Shown one piece after another: positions 1 through 6,091 of a DNA stretch of 18,530 nt. Origin of the DNA: Elusimicrobiota bacterium. Lineage in GTDB: Bacteria; Elusimicrobiota; Elusimicrobia; UBA1565; UBA9628. The notes beneath the pieces are model-generated. The model was not told the origin of the DNA and did not search any database. It saw only the letters and a list, made by a program, of their open reading frames with translations. Positions within the stretch are counted from its first letter, which is position 1. The number at the start of each line of letters is the position of its first letter. The stretch spans positions 1 to 18,530 of the forward strand of contig JAGWMT010000033.1 in assembly GCA_028871595.1 (NCBI GenBank). Reading direction: 5' to 3'. The translations under genes were made by a program, and so were the position numbers.

Positions 1-1181
1 AACGTGGCCAGCAGGAACGAACCCAGCAGCACGTAGCCGTACTCGGTCAGGAAGAAGATGGACCACTTCATGCCGGAGTACTCGGTGTGGAAGCCGCCGA
101 CCAGCTCCGACTCGGCCTCCGGGATGTCGAAGGGGACGCGGTTGGTCTCGGCGATGGAGGCGATCAGGAAGATCATGAAGCCGATCTGCCCCACCACGGG
201 GTAGAACACGAACCAGCGCGGGATGATCCCGTGCCAATAGCCCGCCTGGGCGTTCGAGATGACCGAGAGATCGAGCGAGCCCGCGAACATCAGCACGGGC
301 ACCACGGAGAAGCCGCGCGGAAGTTCGTAGCTGACGATCTGCGCGGCGGCGCGAAGGCCGCCCAGAAGGGAGTACTTGTTGCCCGACGCCCAGCCCGCCA
401 TGACCACGCCGATGACCGTGATGCCGGCGAAGGCGAAGATGTACAGCGTGCCGATGTCCAGGCTGGCCGCGGCCAGCTCCCGGCCGAACAGGACCGGGGC
501 GAAGGCGATCACGCAGGGGATGACCACGATGGCCGGGGCCAGGGCGTGGACCCATTGGTCGGCGGCGGCGGGGGTGATGTCCTCCTTTAAAAGGAGCTTG
601 ATGCCGTCGATGGCGGTCTGCGCCCAGCCGTGGAAGTTCCAGCCCTTGGGGCTGCCGGCGTACGTGGGGCCGACGCGGGACTGGATGTGCGCGGAAATCT
701 TGCGCTCCCACCAGATGGACCAGAGGCCGTTGATGAGGATCACGTGCAGAACGATCAGGACCTTGATCGCCACCCAGACGGCGTCGGCCGCCAGCGGAGG
801 CAGCGGCAAGGACACCATGGGGCCGGCCACCAGGAACTTGGGGAACGGAGTTCCGTGAAGGACGTTGAAGATCAAGTCCCCCCACTTCGACAGCTCGCCG
901 ACCAAGGCCCCGAACACGCCCAGGCCGACGAAGATGCCGGCGAGCATGACGGCGCCCAGTCGGTAGCCGGGGCGCGACCACGCGGAATCGAAGATCGGCT
1001 GCGGCCAGGTGGCGAAGCGGTCCTCCAGCAGGCGGCCGTTCTTGCGGTTGAACACGGGGTCGGGAAGCGGGACCTTCACAGGCGCGGGCTTGGGGGCGGG
1101 CTTCGGCGCGGCGGCGGGGACCGGCGCGGGAGCGGGAGCCTTGGGCTCGGCGGGCTTCTTCTCTTCGGGCTTGTCGCTCAT
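1..1181 (-). CDS. nuoH: NADH-quinone oxidoreductase subunit H (NuoH), 3' end cut off by window
   Basis: Membrane subunit of respiratory complex I that links the quinone site to the proton-pumping arm. I translated it from the ATG at 1181-1179 to the left edge (393 residues, open throughout). The hallmark WWERK segment is at residues 157-161, followed by SRVGPTYAG, the loop LLLKEDITP, and later ASGNKYSLLGGLRA, SYELPRG and the acidic loop ETNRVPFDIPEAESELVGGFH, all typical of NuoH. Roughly the last 80-100 residues lie outside the window. The start has a good Shine-Dalgarno (GGAGAGG) and lies one base past the nuoD stop, so translation is probably coupled. Odd: E. coli NuoH has only about 35 residues before the WWERK-equivalent, whereas here there are about 156, including a Pro/Ala/Lys-rich tail (residues 10-38) and an extra hydrophobic segment around residues 75-96. 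Family assignment is secure. Confidence 0.95.
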   Translation of the reverse strand, partial: MSDKPEEKKPAEPKAPAPAPVPAAAPKPAPKPAPVKVPLPDPVFNRKNGRLLEDRFATWPQPIFDSAWSRPGYRLGAVMLAGIFVGLGVFGALVGELSKWGDLIFNVLHGTPFPKFLVAGPMVSLPLPPLAADAVWVAIKVLIVLHVILINGLWSIWWERKISAHIQSRVGPTYAGSPKGWNFHGWAQTAIDGIKLLLKEDITPAAADQWVHALAPAIVVIPCVIAFAPVLFGRELAAASLDIGTLYIFAFAGITVIGVVMAGWASGNKYSLLGGLRAAAQIVSYELPRGFSVVPVLMFAGSLDLSVISNAQAGYWHGIIPRWFVFYPVVGQIGFMIFLIASIAETNRVPFDIPEAESELVGGFHTEYSGMKWSIFFLTEYGYVLLGSFLLAT

Positions 1182-1182
1182 G

Positions 1183-2328
1183 TTAGCGGTCCACCTCTCC
1201 GAGCACGATGTCGATCGAGCCCAGCACCGCGATGACGTCGGCGACCTTCATGCCGACCAGCTTCTCTTCCAACATCGCCAGGTTCACGAACGACGGGGCG
1301 CGCACGTGCATGCGGAAAGGCGAGATGCCGCCGTCGGAGACGAGGTAGATTCCCAATTCCCCGCGCGACGCTTCCACGTGGGCGTACGCCTCGCCGGCGG
1401 CCGGCTTCGGGACCTTGGCCACGCCGGTGGCCATGAACGGCCCTTCCGGCAGCTTCGCCAGCGCCTGCTCGATGATCTTGACCGACTGGCGCATCTCGCT
1501 GACGCGGCAGAAGTAGCGGTCCCAGCAGGAGCCTTCGGTCCCGAGCGGCACGTCGAACTCGTAGTTCTCGTAGCCGCAGTAGGGGTCGTGCTTGCGCACG
1601 TCGTAGTTCACGCCGGAGCCGCGCAGGTTCGGGCCGGACAGGCCCCAGTTGACGGCGTCCGCGGCCGGGATGCAGCCCACGCCCTTGGTGCGGGCCATGA
1701 AGATGGGGTTGTAGGTCAGCAAGGTGTCGTACTCGTCCATGCGGGGCTTGAAGTAATTGAGGAATTCCTTCAAGCGGCCGGTCCATTCCGGCGTGGCGTC
1801 GGTCATCACTCCGCCCAGGCGGATGTAGTTGTAGGTCAGGCGCGCGCCGCAGAGCATCTCGAACAGGTCCAGCACCATCTCGCGCTCGCGGAACGCGTAC
1901 AGGAAGGGCGTGAAGGCGCCGGTGTCGATGCCGTAGGTTCCGAAGAAGAGCAGATGGCTGGCGATGCGGTTGAGCTCGCACATCACGACGCGCAGGGCGT
2001 CGGCGCGCGGCGGGATCTTGGACCCCATCAGCTTCTCGGCGGCCAGGCAGAAGACCAGGTTGTTGGGCATGGCCGAGACGTAGTCCCAGCGGTCGGTCAG
2101 GACGACGCAGTGGTGGTAGCCGCGGACCTCGGCCAGCTTTTCGGTGCCCCGGTGCAGGTAGCCGATGTCGGGGATCGCCTTCTTGATGATCTCGCCTTCG
2201 ATGGTCAAGGCGATGCGCAGCACGCCGTGGGTGGACGGATGCTGCGGACCCATGTTGATGAACATCTGGTCCGTCTTGAGACCTCCGACGGTCTCGTTGT
2301 TGATCGGGGCGATCGCGGTATCACTCAT
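1183..2328 (-). CDS. nuoD: NADH-quinone oxidoreductase subunit D (NuoD, 49-kDa subunit)
   Basis: Peripheral-arm subunit of complex I that forms the quinone-binding pocket with NuoB. The 381-residue protein carries MGPQHPSTHG (residues 26-35), YLHRGTEKL (57-65), DRWDYVSAM (79-87), the stretch LRGSGVNYDVRK, and ends in DIVLGEVDR, as the family does. From recalled Thermus Nqo4 numbering, H34 and Y83 correspond to the quinone-contacting His38 and Tyr87. R60 corresponds to the arginine of human NDUFS2 that is dimethylated by NDUFAF7. I chose the ATG at 2328 because AAGGA lies at a proper distance and MSDTAIAPIN leads directly into the conserved region. A longer open frame to 2643 would only read the nuoC gene out of frame. 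It overlaps the nuoC end by 8 bases. NuoC and NuoD are separate genes here, unlike the fused E. coli NuoCD. Confidence 0.97.
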   Translation of the reverse strand: MSDTAIAPINNETVGGLKTDQMFINMGPQHPSTHGVLRIALTIEGEIIKKAIPDIGYLHRGTEKLAEVRGYHHCVVLTDRWDYVSAMPNNLVFCLAAEKLMGSKIPPRADALRVVMCELNRIASHLLFFGTYGIDTGAFTPFLYAFREREMVLDLFEMLCGARLTYNYIRLGGVMTDATPEWTGRLKEFLNYFKPRMDEYDTLLTYNPIFMARTKGVGCIPAADAVNWGLSGPNLRGSGVNYDVRKHDPYCGYENYEFDVPLGTEGSCWDRYFCRVSEMRQSVKIIEQALAKLPEGPFMATGVAKVPKPAAGEAYAHVEASRGELGIYLVSDGGISPFRMHVRAPSFVNLAMLEEKLVGMKVADVIAVLGSIDIVLGEVDR

Positions 2329-2887
2329 CGAAGCGGTCCTTGACGTGGACGTAGTCTTTGCGCAGGGGATGTCCCTGGAGGAAATCGGGCGTGAGGATCT
2401 TGGTCTGGTTCGGGTGGCCTTCGTAGTTGATCCCGAGGAGGTCGAAGTTCTCGCGCTCCTGCCAGTCGGCCGTCTTGAAGAGCCCCGAAAGGGTCGGGAC
2501 GGAGGCGGCGTCGCGGGGCTGTTCCAATTTAACCATGACGCGAGCTTTATCTTTATTGGACACGAAAGACCAAAGGTGATCGACGGCCGGGCGGTACGGA
2601 TAGCCCACGGTGGGGGCCGACTCGATCTCGGGGGTGGCGCCATCGGGAAGAAACGGATTGAAGTTGGCCTGGCGGATGTAGCCCTTCATGTCCACCGGGC
2701 CCAGGTAGTCGGTGGCCGTGATCATGTCCAGGTAGTCGAAACCCGCGGACTTGAGCCACTTCGCCACGGGGAGCACGTCGTCCTTGGAGGCCAGACGGAC
2801 GGTCAGGTAGTCCTTGATCTGGATCGCGGCCTTCTCGATCTTCGGGAACTGCGCCTGAATTTTGGCGAAGAGCTCTTCTTGGGTCAT
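2321..2887 (-). CDS. nuoC: NADH-quinone oxidoreductase subunit C (NuoC, 30-kDa subunit)
   Basis: Peripheral-arm subunit of complex I that packs against NuoD. The protein has 188 residues. The C-terminal third holds the family signature: W-x-x-R-E near residue 141, FDLLGINYEGHPN, ILTPDFLQGHPLRKDYV, then a short acidic tail. The N-terminal part (about residues 1-60) matches the usual alpha/beta start with a YLDMITATDYLG strand. The start ATG at 2887 lies three bases past the nuoB stop, and I see no convincing Shine-Dalgarno in front of it (AACGCATAAATT), so it probably depends on translational coupling from nuoB. Its own 3' end overlaps the nuoD start by 8 bases. The length is typical for an unfused NuoC. 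Confidence 0.96.
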   Translation of the reverse strand: MTQEELFAKIQAQFPKIEKAAIQIKDYLTVRLASKDDVLPVAKWLKSAGFDYLDMITATDYLGPVDMKGYIRQANFNPFLPDGATPEIESAPTVGYPYRPAVDHLWSFVSNKDKARVMVKLEQPRDAASVPTLSGLFKTADWQERENFDLLGINYEGHPNQTKILTPDFLQGHPLRKDYVHVKDRFDE

Positions 2888-2890
2888 AAT

Positions 2891-3439
2891 TTATGCGTTG
2901 ATGTCCCGGCTGCCCTTCTCCTGCTGGGAGGTCGCCAACCCCTTCTTCAGGGACATCTTGGCGATCTTCTCCTGAAGTTTGATGACGGCGTACTGCAGGG
3001 CCTCGGGGCGGGGCGGGCAGCCGGCGATGTACACGTCCACGGGCACGATGCGGTCCACGCCCTTCACGACGGAGTAGGAGTCGTAGTACGGGCCGCCGCA
3101 GTTGGCGCACGAGCCCATGGAGATCACGAAGCGGGGCTCGGGCATCTGGTGGTAGATCTCCAGGATGGGATCGGCCATTTTTTTACACACCGTCCCCGCG
3201 ACGATCATCACGTCGGCCTGACGCGGGCTGGCGCGCGGGATGACGCCCATGCGGTCGAAGTCCAGGCGCGACGCGTAGGAGGCCATCATCTCGATCGCGC
3301 AGCAGGCCAGGCCGAATGTCATCGGCCACATGGACTGGCGGCGGCCCAGGTCGATCAGGTAATCGGCGGTGGTGAGGACGATGTCCCCGCCCGGCAGGCC
3401 CTTGGTGAGTCCCGGCAGCTTCTCGAGGATCATGGCCAT
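2891..3439 (-). CDS. nuoB: NADH-quinone oxidoreductase subunit B (NuoB, PSST), N2 cluster subunit
   Basis: Carries the terminal [4Fe-4S] cluster N2 that passes electrons to quinone in complex I. The 182-residue protein has the four expected cysteine ligands: the adjacent pair C46-C47 in [12 protein letters not shown]111 in [10 protein letters not shown], and C141 in IAGCPPRPE. It also has the conserved [12 protein letters not shown] segment before the second ligand. The ATG at 3439 is preceded by GGGAG inside the end of nuoA, spaced properly; a second ATG six bases later (3433) is possible but further from that site. There are 3 bases to the nuoA stop upstream and 3 bases to nuoC downstream, so it is clearly in the same transcript. 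All cluster ligands are intact, so a working subunit is expected. Confidence 0.97.
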   Translation of the reverse strand: MAMILEKLPGLTKGLPGGDIVLTTADYLIDLGRRQSMWPMTFGLACCAIEMMASYASRLDFDRMGVIPRASPRQADVMIVAGTVCKKMADPILEIYHQMPEPRFVISMGSCANCGGPYYDSYSVVKGVDRIVPVDVYIAGCPPRPEALQYAVIKLQEKIAKMSLKKGLATSQQEKGSRDINA

Positions 3440-3442
3440 GTC

Positions 3443-3799
3443 TTACTCCCAGGTCAGCGCGCCCTTGCGCCAGGCGTACGCCAAGCCCAGCGCCAGGATC
3501 GCGAGGAAGGCGCCCATCTCGTAGAGAGCGAGGCGTCCCATCTCCCGGGCGGTCACGGCCCAGGGAAATACGTACAGGACTTCGACGTCGAACAGCACGA
3601 ACAGCAGGGCGAAGGTGTGGAAGCGGATGTTGAGCTTGACCTCGGTGGAGCCGGTGGCGGGAATGCCGCACTCGTAGGTGCTCTCCTTGCGCGCGTACGG
3701 GACGCTGGCGCGCAGGACCTTGGCGGCGACGAGGGTGACCGCCGCGAACCCGACCGCGACGACGACGAAGGCGGCGATGACGGCGTAGGCGCTCATCAT
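3443..3799 (-). CDS. nuoA: NADH-quinone oxidoreductase subunit A (NuoA)
   Basis: Small membrane subunit at the junction of the peripheral and membrane arms of complex I. The 118-residue protein has three predicted membrane spans (about residues 4-27, 60-80 and 90-110) and the conserved loop YECGIPATG with C44, a mobile loop near the quinone site. The acidic motif LFDVEVLYVFPWA places D71 and E73 in the second helix, equivalent to E. coli D79 and E81. The first ATG (3799) overlaps the methyltransferase stop as ATGA. A second ATG follows immediately, and AGAGGA upstream serves either. The overlap implies coupled translation with the MidA-type methyltransferase. Confidence 0.96.
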   Translation of the reverse strand: MMSAYAVIAAFVVVAVGFAAVTLVAAKVLRASVPYARKESTYECGIPATGSTEVKLNIRFHTFALLFVLFDVEVLYVFPWAVTAREMGRLALYEMGAFLAILALGLAYAWRKGALTWE

Positions 3800-4797
3800 G
3801 ACAGTTTCCTCTGGATCAGGACCTTGAACGCCTCGCCCATCCCTTCTGGATGGAGAAGCGTCTTGATCCGGGCGCGTTCCATATATGAGGAAGCGTCGTC
3901 GCCCGCGGCGGCCTGCAGCGCGGACTCGATGCCCCCCTCGATCAGAAATCGGGACAAGCTTTCGAAGCTTTCCATCTCGGTTCCGGCCTTAGTCCCCGCG
4001 GCGATCAGCGCGTTGAAGTCCGCGGGAACGGTGAGATCCTGGGATCCCGCCGCGGCGGTCAGGTCGGACACGATGCGGTGCGCGCGGTAGCCGCGCGGGG
4101 CGTTGGGCGTTTCACTGGTGAAGCGCTTGCCGTAGTCCACGGTCAGAAGGAATCCGGCGTTCAGCCGCGCCGCGGCTTCGGTCAGCCAGCGCGGAGCGTC
4201 CACGCTGACCGCGTGGCTTTCGCCTTCGGCCAAGGACGGGGCGATCGCGATCGCGTGCGCCGCCAACTCAGGAGTGGAAATCCCCCCGAGGACCTGGCGG
4301 CCTTCCGAGTCCACATACACCTCGAACATGTTTCCCTCGTTCTTCCGGAGAAGATGCGCGGGAATCGCGTCGAAGAGCTCGTTGGAGTACAGCACGCCGG
4401 TGAAGCTCGGCAGGCGCTCGATTCCCGTGGCGGCGTCCACGGTCAGTCCGAACGCGGTGACCTTGCGCGTCGCCTCGGTCAGGTCCTTGCGGGAGCGCTC
4501 GATGAGGACGAAGTGCAGTCCCTCGGCGATGTCCGCGTGCTTCTCGCGCAGGCGCCGCGCCACCTGCGCGGCCAAGGTCCCGTTCCCGCAGCCGGCCTCG
4601 ACGACGGCCAGCCGTTCGTTCGGCCGGGCCGCCCGGACGCGGCGCAGAAGCGCCGCGATCCGGTCGGCCAGAACGACGCCGAACGCCGGATGCAGTTCCG
4701 GCGCGGTGTAGAAGTCCGCGGTTTGGGTCCGCGTGGAATAAAAGCCCCGTTCAGGGTCGTAAAGAGCCGACTCCATGAAATCCCGGAACGTGCGCAT
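3796..4797 (-). CDS. SAM-dependent methyltransferase of the MidA/NDUFAF7 family
   Basis: Predicted class I SAM-dependent methyltransferase of COG1565/PF02636 (called MidA in Dictyostelium, NDUFAF7 in mitochondria). The 333-residue protein shows the family N-terminus DFMESALYDPERGFY (residues 6-20), DFYTAPELHPAFG (28-40), the SAM-binding motif VVEAGCGNGTLA (65-76), SNELFDAIPAHLL and a VDYGKR motif. In human cells NDUFAF7 dimethylates an arginine of NDUFS2 and is needed for complex I assembly (established knowledge). Here the gene overlaps nuoA by 4 bases, and the target arginine is present in NuoD (R60), so I infer the same role. The ATG at 4797 gives a full-length protein, although the Shine-Dalgarno in front is weak. 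It lies 23 bases past the histone-like gene. The methylation itself is not shown by the sequence. Confidence 0.9.
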   Translation of the reverse strand: MRTFRDFMESALYDPERGFYSTRTQTADFYTAPELHPAFGVVLADRIAALLRRVRAARPNERLAVVEAGCGNGTLAAQVARRLREKHADIAEGLHFVLIERSRKDLTEATRKVTAFGLTVDAATGIERLPSFTGVLYSNELFDAIPAHLLRKNEGNMFEVYVDSEGRQVLGGISTPELAAHAIAIAPSLAEGESHAVSVDAPRWLTEAAARLNAGFLLTVDYGKRFTSETPNAPRGYRAHRIVSDLTAAAGSQDLTVPADFNALIAAGTKAGTEMESFESLSRFLIEGGIESALQAAAGDDASSYMERARIKTLLHPEGMGEAFKVLIQRKLS

Positions 4798-4820
4798 GGC
4801 GCGGTTCAGGCGGGCCGTGG

Positions 4821-5003
4821 TTAGATGAGGTCTTCGGCGCCGAGCGTCTTCTTCTTGCCTTCGGACTGGACCTTCTGGATGGAGGCCTTGACGGCCGCGT
4901 CGACCTTGGCGGTCAGGGCGTCGAGGTAATCGCCTCCGGTGCGCAGGCCGGCTTCCTTCACGATCTTCTTGATCTTGCTGGCGACGACGAGGGCTTCGGC
5001 CAT
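4821..5003 (-). CDS. Small bacterial histone-fold protein (single histone fold, short alpha-3)
   Basis: A 60-residue protein that lines up along nearly its whole length with archaeal histones such as HMfB. A short helix IKKIVKEAGLR (residues 11-21) matches IGRIIKDAGAER; a long amphipathic helix spans about 25-48; the second loop and start of helix 3, GKKKTLGAEDLI (49-60), match GRKTIKAEDIEL. The Lys-Thr pair (K52-T53) that touches DNA, the basic/acidic clamp (K51 with D58, equivalent to HMfB R52-D59) and an arginine in loop 1 (R21) are present. Helix 3 is cut short, as I recall for the single-fold bacterial histones of Bdellovibrio and Leptospira. The protein is lysine-rich, without signal peptide or membrane span. 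The start is firm: AAGGAG eight bases before ATG. It lies 23 bases upstream of the methyltransferase and 60 bases after a terminator hairpin. Likely role is DNA binding or compaction as a dimer; function is inferred from fold similarity. Confidence 0.85.
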   Translation of the reverse strand: MAEALVVASKIKKIVKEAGLRTGGDYLDALTAKVDAAVKASIQKVQSEGKKKTLGAEDLI

Positions 5004-5044
5004 CGGAGTGTCTCCTTGCGAGGCGATGTCAAAAGACGCAAACG

Positions 5045-5050
5045 ATTACA
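5045..5050 (-). promoter_or_regulatory. Possible -10 element for the histone-midA-nuo transcript
   Basis: TGTAAT on the minus strand, just after the tRNA terminator hairpin and about 40 bases before the histone start codon. It would place a transcription start around 5038. No good -35 hexamer lies 16-18 bases upstream (ATGTTC at best), so this is a weak call. The alternative is readthrough from the tRNA promoter past the hairpin. TTGACA at about 5027-5032 is not usable because its -10 would fall at the start codon. Confidence 0.25.
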
Positions 5051-5063
5051 ACACAAAAGAGAA

Positions 5064-5095
5064 CCCCGAACATTGATCTGGATCAACGTTCGGGG
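5064..5095 (-). terminator. Rho-independent terminator of the tRNA gene
   Basis: An inverted repeat with an 8-bp outer stem (CCCCGAAC with GTTCGGGG), one A/C mismatch, and a 6-bp inner stem (TTGATC with GATCAA) around a very small loop. On the minus strand it is followed by TTCTCTTTTGTGTT, a T-rich tail, and it starts 13 bases after the tRNA discriminator base, so it fits a tRNA terminator. On the plus strand no T-run follows. It may also partly insulate the histone-nuo genes downstream. Confidence 0.75.
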
Positions 5096-5108
5096 GCCTT
5101 ACAAAGAT

Positions 5109-5180
5109 TGGCGCGGGGCAGAATTGAACTGCCGACATGGCGCTTATGAAACGCCCGCTCTACCACTGAGCTACCGCGCC
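5109..5180 (-). tRNA. tRNA with CAU anticodon, probably elongator tRNA-Met
   Basis: A complete cloverleaf on the minus strand. The acceptor stem GGCGCGG/CCGCGCC is 7 perfect pairs. The D arm is GCTC-AGTGGTA-GAGC and the anticodon stem GGCGT/GCGCC has one G-U pair. The loop TTCATAA gives anticodon CAT (5146-5148). The variable loop is ATGTC and the T arm is GGCAG-TTCAATT-CTGCC with an A discriminator. The 3' CCA is not encoded (ATC follows), so it must be added by tRNA nucleotidyltransferase. The fully paired first base pair and the absence of three G-C pairs at the base of the anticodon stem exclude initiator tRNA. A lysidine-modified tRNA-Ile (CAU) cannot be excluded by eye. Confidence 0.93.
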
Positions 5181-5204
5181 GCGATGAAAACGGCGGCGGC
5201 GGGC

Positions 5205-5213
5205 ATTATAGCA
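5205..5213 (-). promoter_or_regulatory. Extended -10 promoter of the tRNA gene
   Basis: On the minus strand TGCTATAAT gives a perfect consensus -10 hexamer with the extended TGn motif. It would start transcription around 5198, some 18 bases before the mature tRNA. The hexamer 17 bases upstream (GGCCTT at 5228-5233) is a poor -35, which is normal for extended -10 promoters. Confidence 0.75.
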
Positions 5214-5260
5214 CGACCTTGCCGGAGAAGGCCAGCGTGTCGCGCCGCGTCCGAAATATG

Positions 5261-5266
5261 TATGAT
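5261..5266 (+). promoter_or_regulatory. Possible -10 element of the response regulator gene
   Basis: TATGAT on the plus strand, 36 bases before the chosen TTG start, would give a short leader containing the GGAGG ribosome site. The matching -35 position (TGTCGC, 5238-5243) is weak. It would be divergent from the tRNA promoter at 5205-5213, with the two sharing the 5180-5300 spacer. Confidence 0.35.
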
Positions 5267-5302
5267 AGCGGCTCGCGCGAAACGCAACGACGGAGGAATC
5301 AC

Positions 5303-5986
5303 TTGGCCAAGGCGAAAACGGCGGCGAAGAAAATCACGGTCATCATCGCGGACGACCAGACGTTGTTCCGCGAGGGGATCAAGGACCTTCTCGAGAACGA
5401 GAAGAACATTCAGGTCATCGCCGAAGCCGCCGACGGCCGCGAGGCCCTGCGCTTGGTCAAGAAGCTCCGTCCCAACGTCATCCTTCTCGACATCAAGCTC
5501 CCTCACATGGACGGCATCGAGGCCACCCGCCAGATCCATAAGGAGTGCCCCACCACCAACGTCCTGATCCTTTCCGGCTACGAGGACGAGGCGCACGTGA
5601 TGGAGGCCATCCAGGCCGGCGCCAACGGCTACCTCTCCAAGATGCTTCCCGCCGCGGAGCTGGTCAACGCGCTGAAGACCTTCGCGAACCAGGGCGTCAT
5701 GATCCCCCAGCCGGTGATGAGCAAGCTCATCGACGGCCTGCGCAACATGGGCACGGCGAACGCCGAGGCGTCCCTCGTGGCGCTGACCAAGACGGAGATC
5801 AAGGTCTTGGCCCTGCTGGGACGCGGTCAGTCCAACAAGGAAATCGCGGCCTCGTTGACCTGCAGCGTGAAAACCATTAAGAATCATCTCAACAGCATGT
5901 TCCAGAAGCTGAGCGTCTCCAACCGCACCGAGGCCGTGGTCAAGGGCATCGACCTGGGCCTGATCTCCGCGGAGAAGTCGGACTGA
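5303..5986 (+). CDS. Response regulator, NarL/FixJ family (REC + LuxR-type HTH)
   Basis: DNA-binding response regulator of 227 residues. The N-terminal receiver domain (about residues 10-128) has the acidic pair D17-D18 in IIADDQ, the phosphoacceptor D63 in ILLDIKLPHMDG, the switch residue S91 in LILSGYED, and K113 in the GYLSK motif. The C-terminal LuxR-type helix-turn-helix (about 160-222) contains LTKTEIKVLALLGRGQSNKE and SVKTIKNHLNSMFQKL. I start it at TTG 5303 because GGAGG (5292-5296) lies six bases upstream and the protein then begins just before the receiver domain. Longer in-frame starts (TTG 5219, ATG 5258) have no ribosome site. No sensor kinase is encoded nearby, so its signal and partner are unknown. 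It is monocistronic, closed by a strong terminator, and upstream of but not cotranscribed with the protease. Confidence 0.95.
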   Translation: MAKAKTAAKKITVIIADDQTLFREGIKDLLENEKNIQVIAEAADGREALRLVKKLRPNVILLDIKLPHMDGIEATRQIHKECPTTNVLILSGYEDEAHVMEAIQAGANGYLSKMLPAAELVNALKTFANQGVMIPQPVMSKLIDGLRNMGTANAEASLVALTKTEIKVLALLGRGQSNKEIAASLTCSVKTIKNHLNSMFQKLSVSNRTEAVVKGIDLGLISAEKSD

Positions 5987-6001
5987 CCCCGGACGACGGC
6001 G

Positions 6002-6037
6002 AAAGGCCCCCCGGGAGACTCCTCCCGGGGGGCCTTT
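6002..6037 (+). terminator. Strong Rho-independent terminator after the response regulator
   Basis: A perfect 16-bp stem (AAAGGCCCCCCGGGAG with its exact reverse complement) closed by a 4-base loop (ACTC), followed by CTTCTT. It begins 15 bases past the response regulator stop. The A-run/T-run ends also make it capable of working on the opposite strand, but no minus-strand gene ends here. Confidence 0.9.
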
Positions 6038-6056
6038 CTTCTTAATGTCCCCGCCA

Positions 6057-6085
6057 TTGACGAGGGCAGGCCCCGGGGCTATGCT
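6057..6085 (+). promoter_or_regulatory. Sigma70-like promoter for the protease-PorV operon, nearly leaderless
   Basis: TTGACG (6057-6062) and TATGCT (6080-6085) are separated by exactly 17 bases. The expected transcription start, 6-7 bases past the -10, falls at 6091-6093, on or next to the ATG at 6092. No Shine-Dalgarno can therefore be in the transcript, and none is seen (GAACCG precedes the ATG). This suggests a leaderless mRNA. Confidence 0.65.
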
Positions 6086-6091
6086 GAACCG

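Noticed and set aside
1183..2643. Longer NuoD start at 2643
   Set aside because: The first 105 codons only read nuoC in another frame. The ATG at 2328 has a Shine-Dalgarno and begins right before the conserved region.
4821..5003. HU/IHF-type nucleoid protein as an identity for the small protein
   Set aside because: It lacks the HU beta-arm and is too short. The helix-loop-helix pattern and GKKKTLGAEDLI fit the histone fold instead.
5109..5180. Initiator tRNA-fMet
   Set aside because: The first acceptor pair is matched (G-C), and the anticodon stem lacks the three consecutive G-C pairs next to the loop that mark initiators.
5219..5302. Earlier starts for the response regulator (TTG 5219, ATG 5258)
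   Set aside because: They add an Arg-rich stretch with no family match and overlap the promoter region. TTG 5303 has GGAGG at the right distance.
6081..6083. ATG at 6081 as start of the protease
   Set aside because: It is out of frame with the protease and forms part of the -10 element TATGCT.
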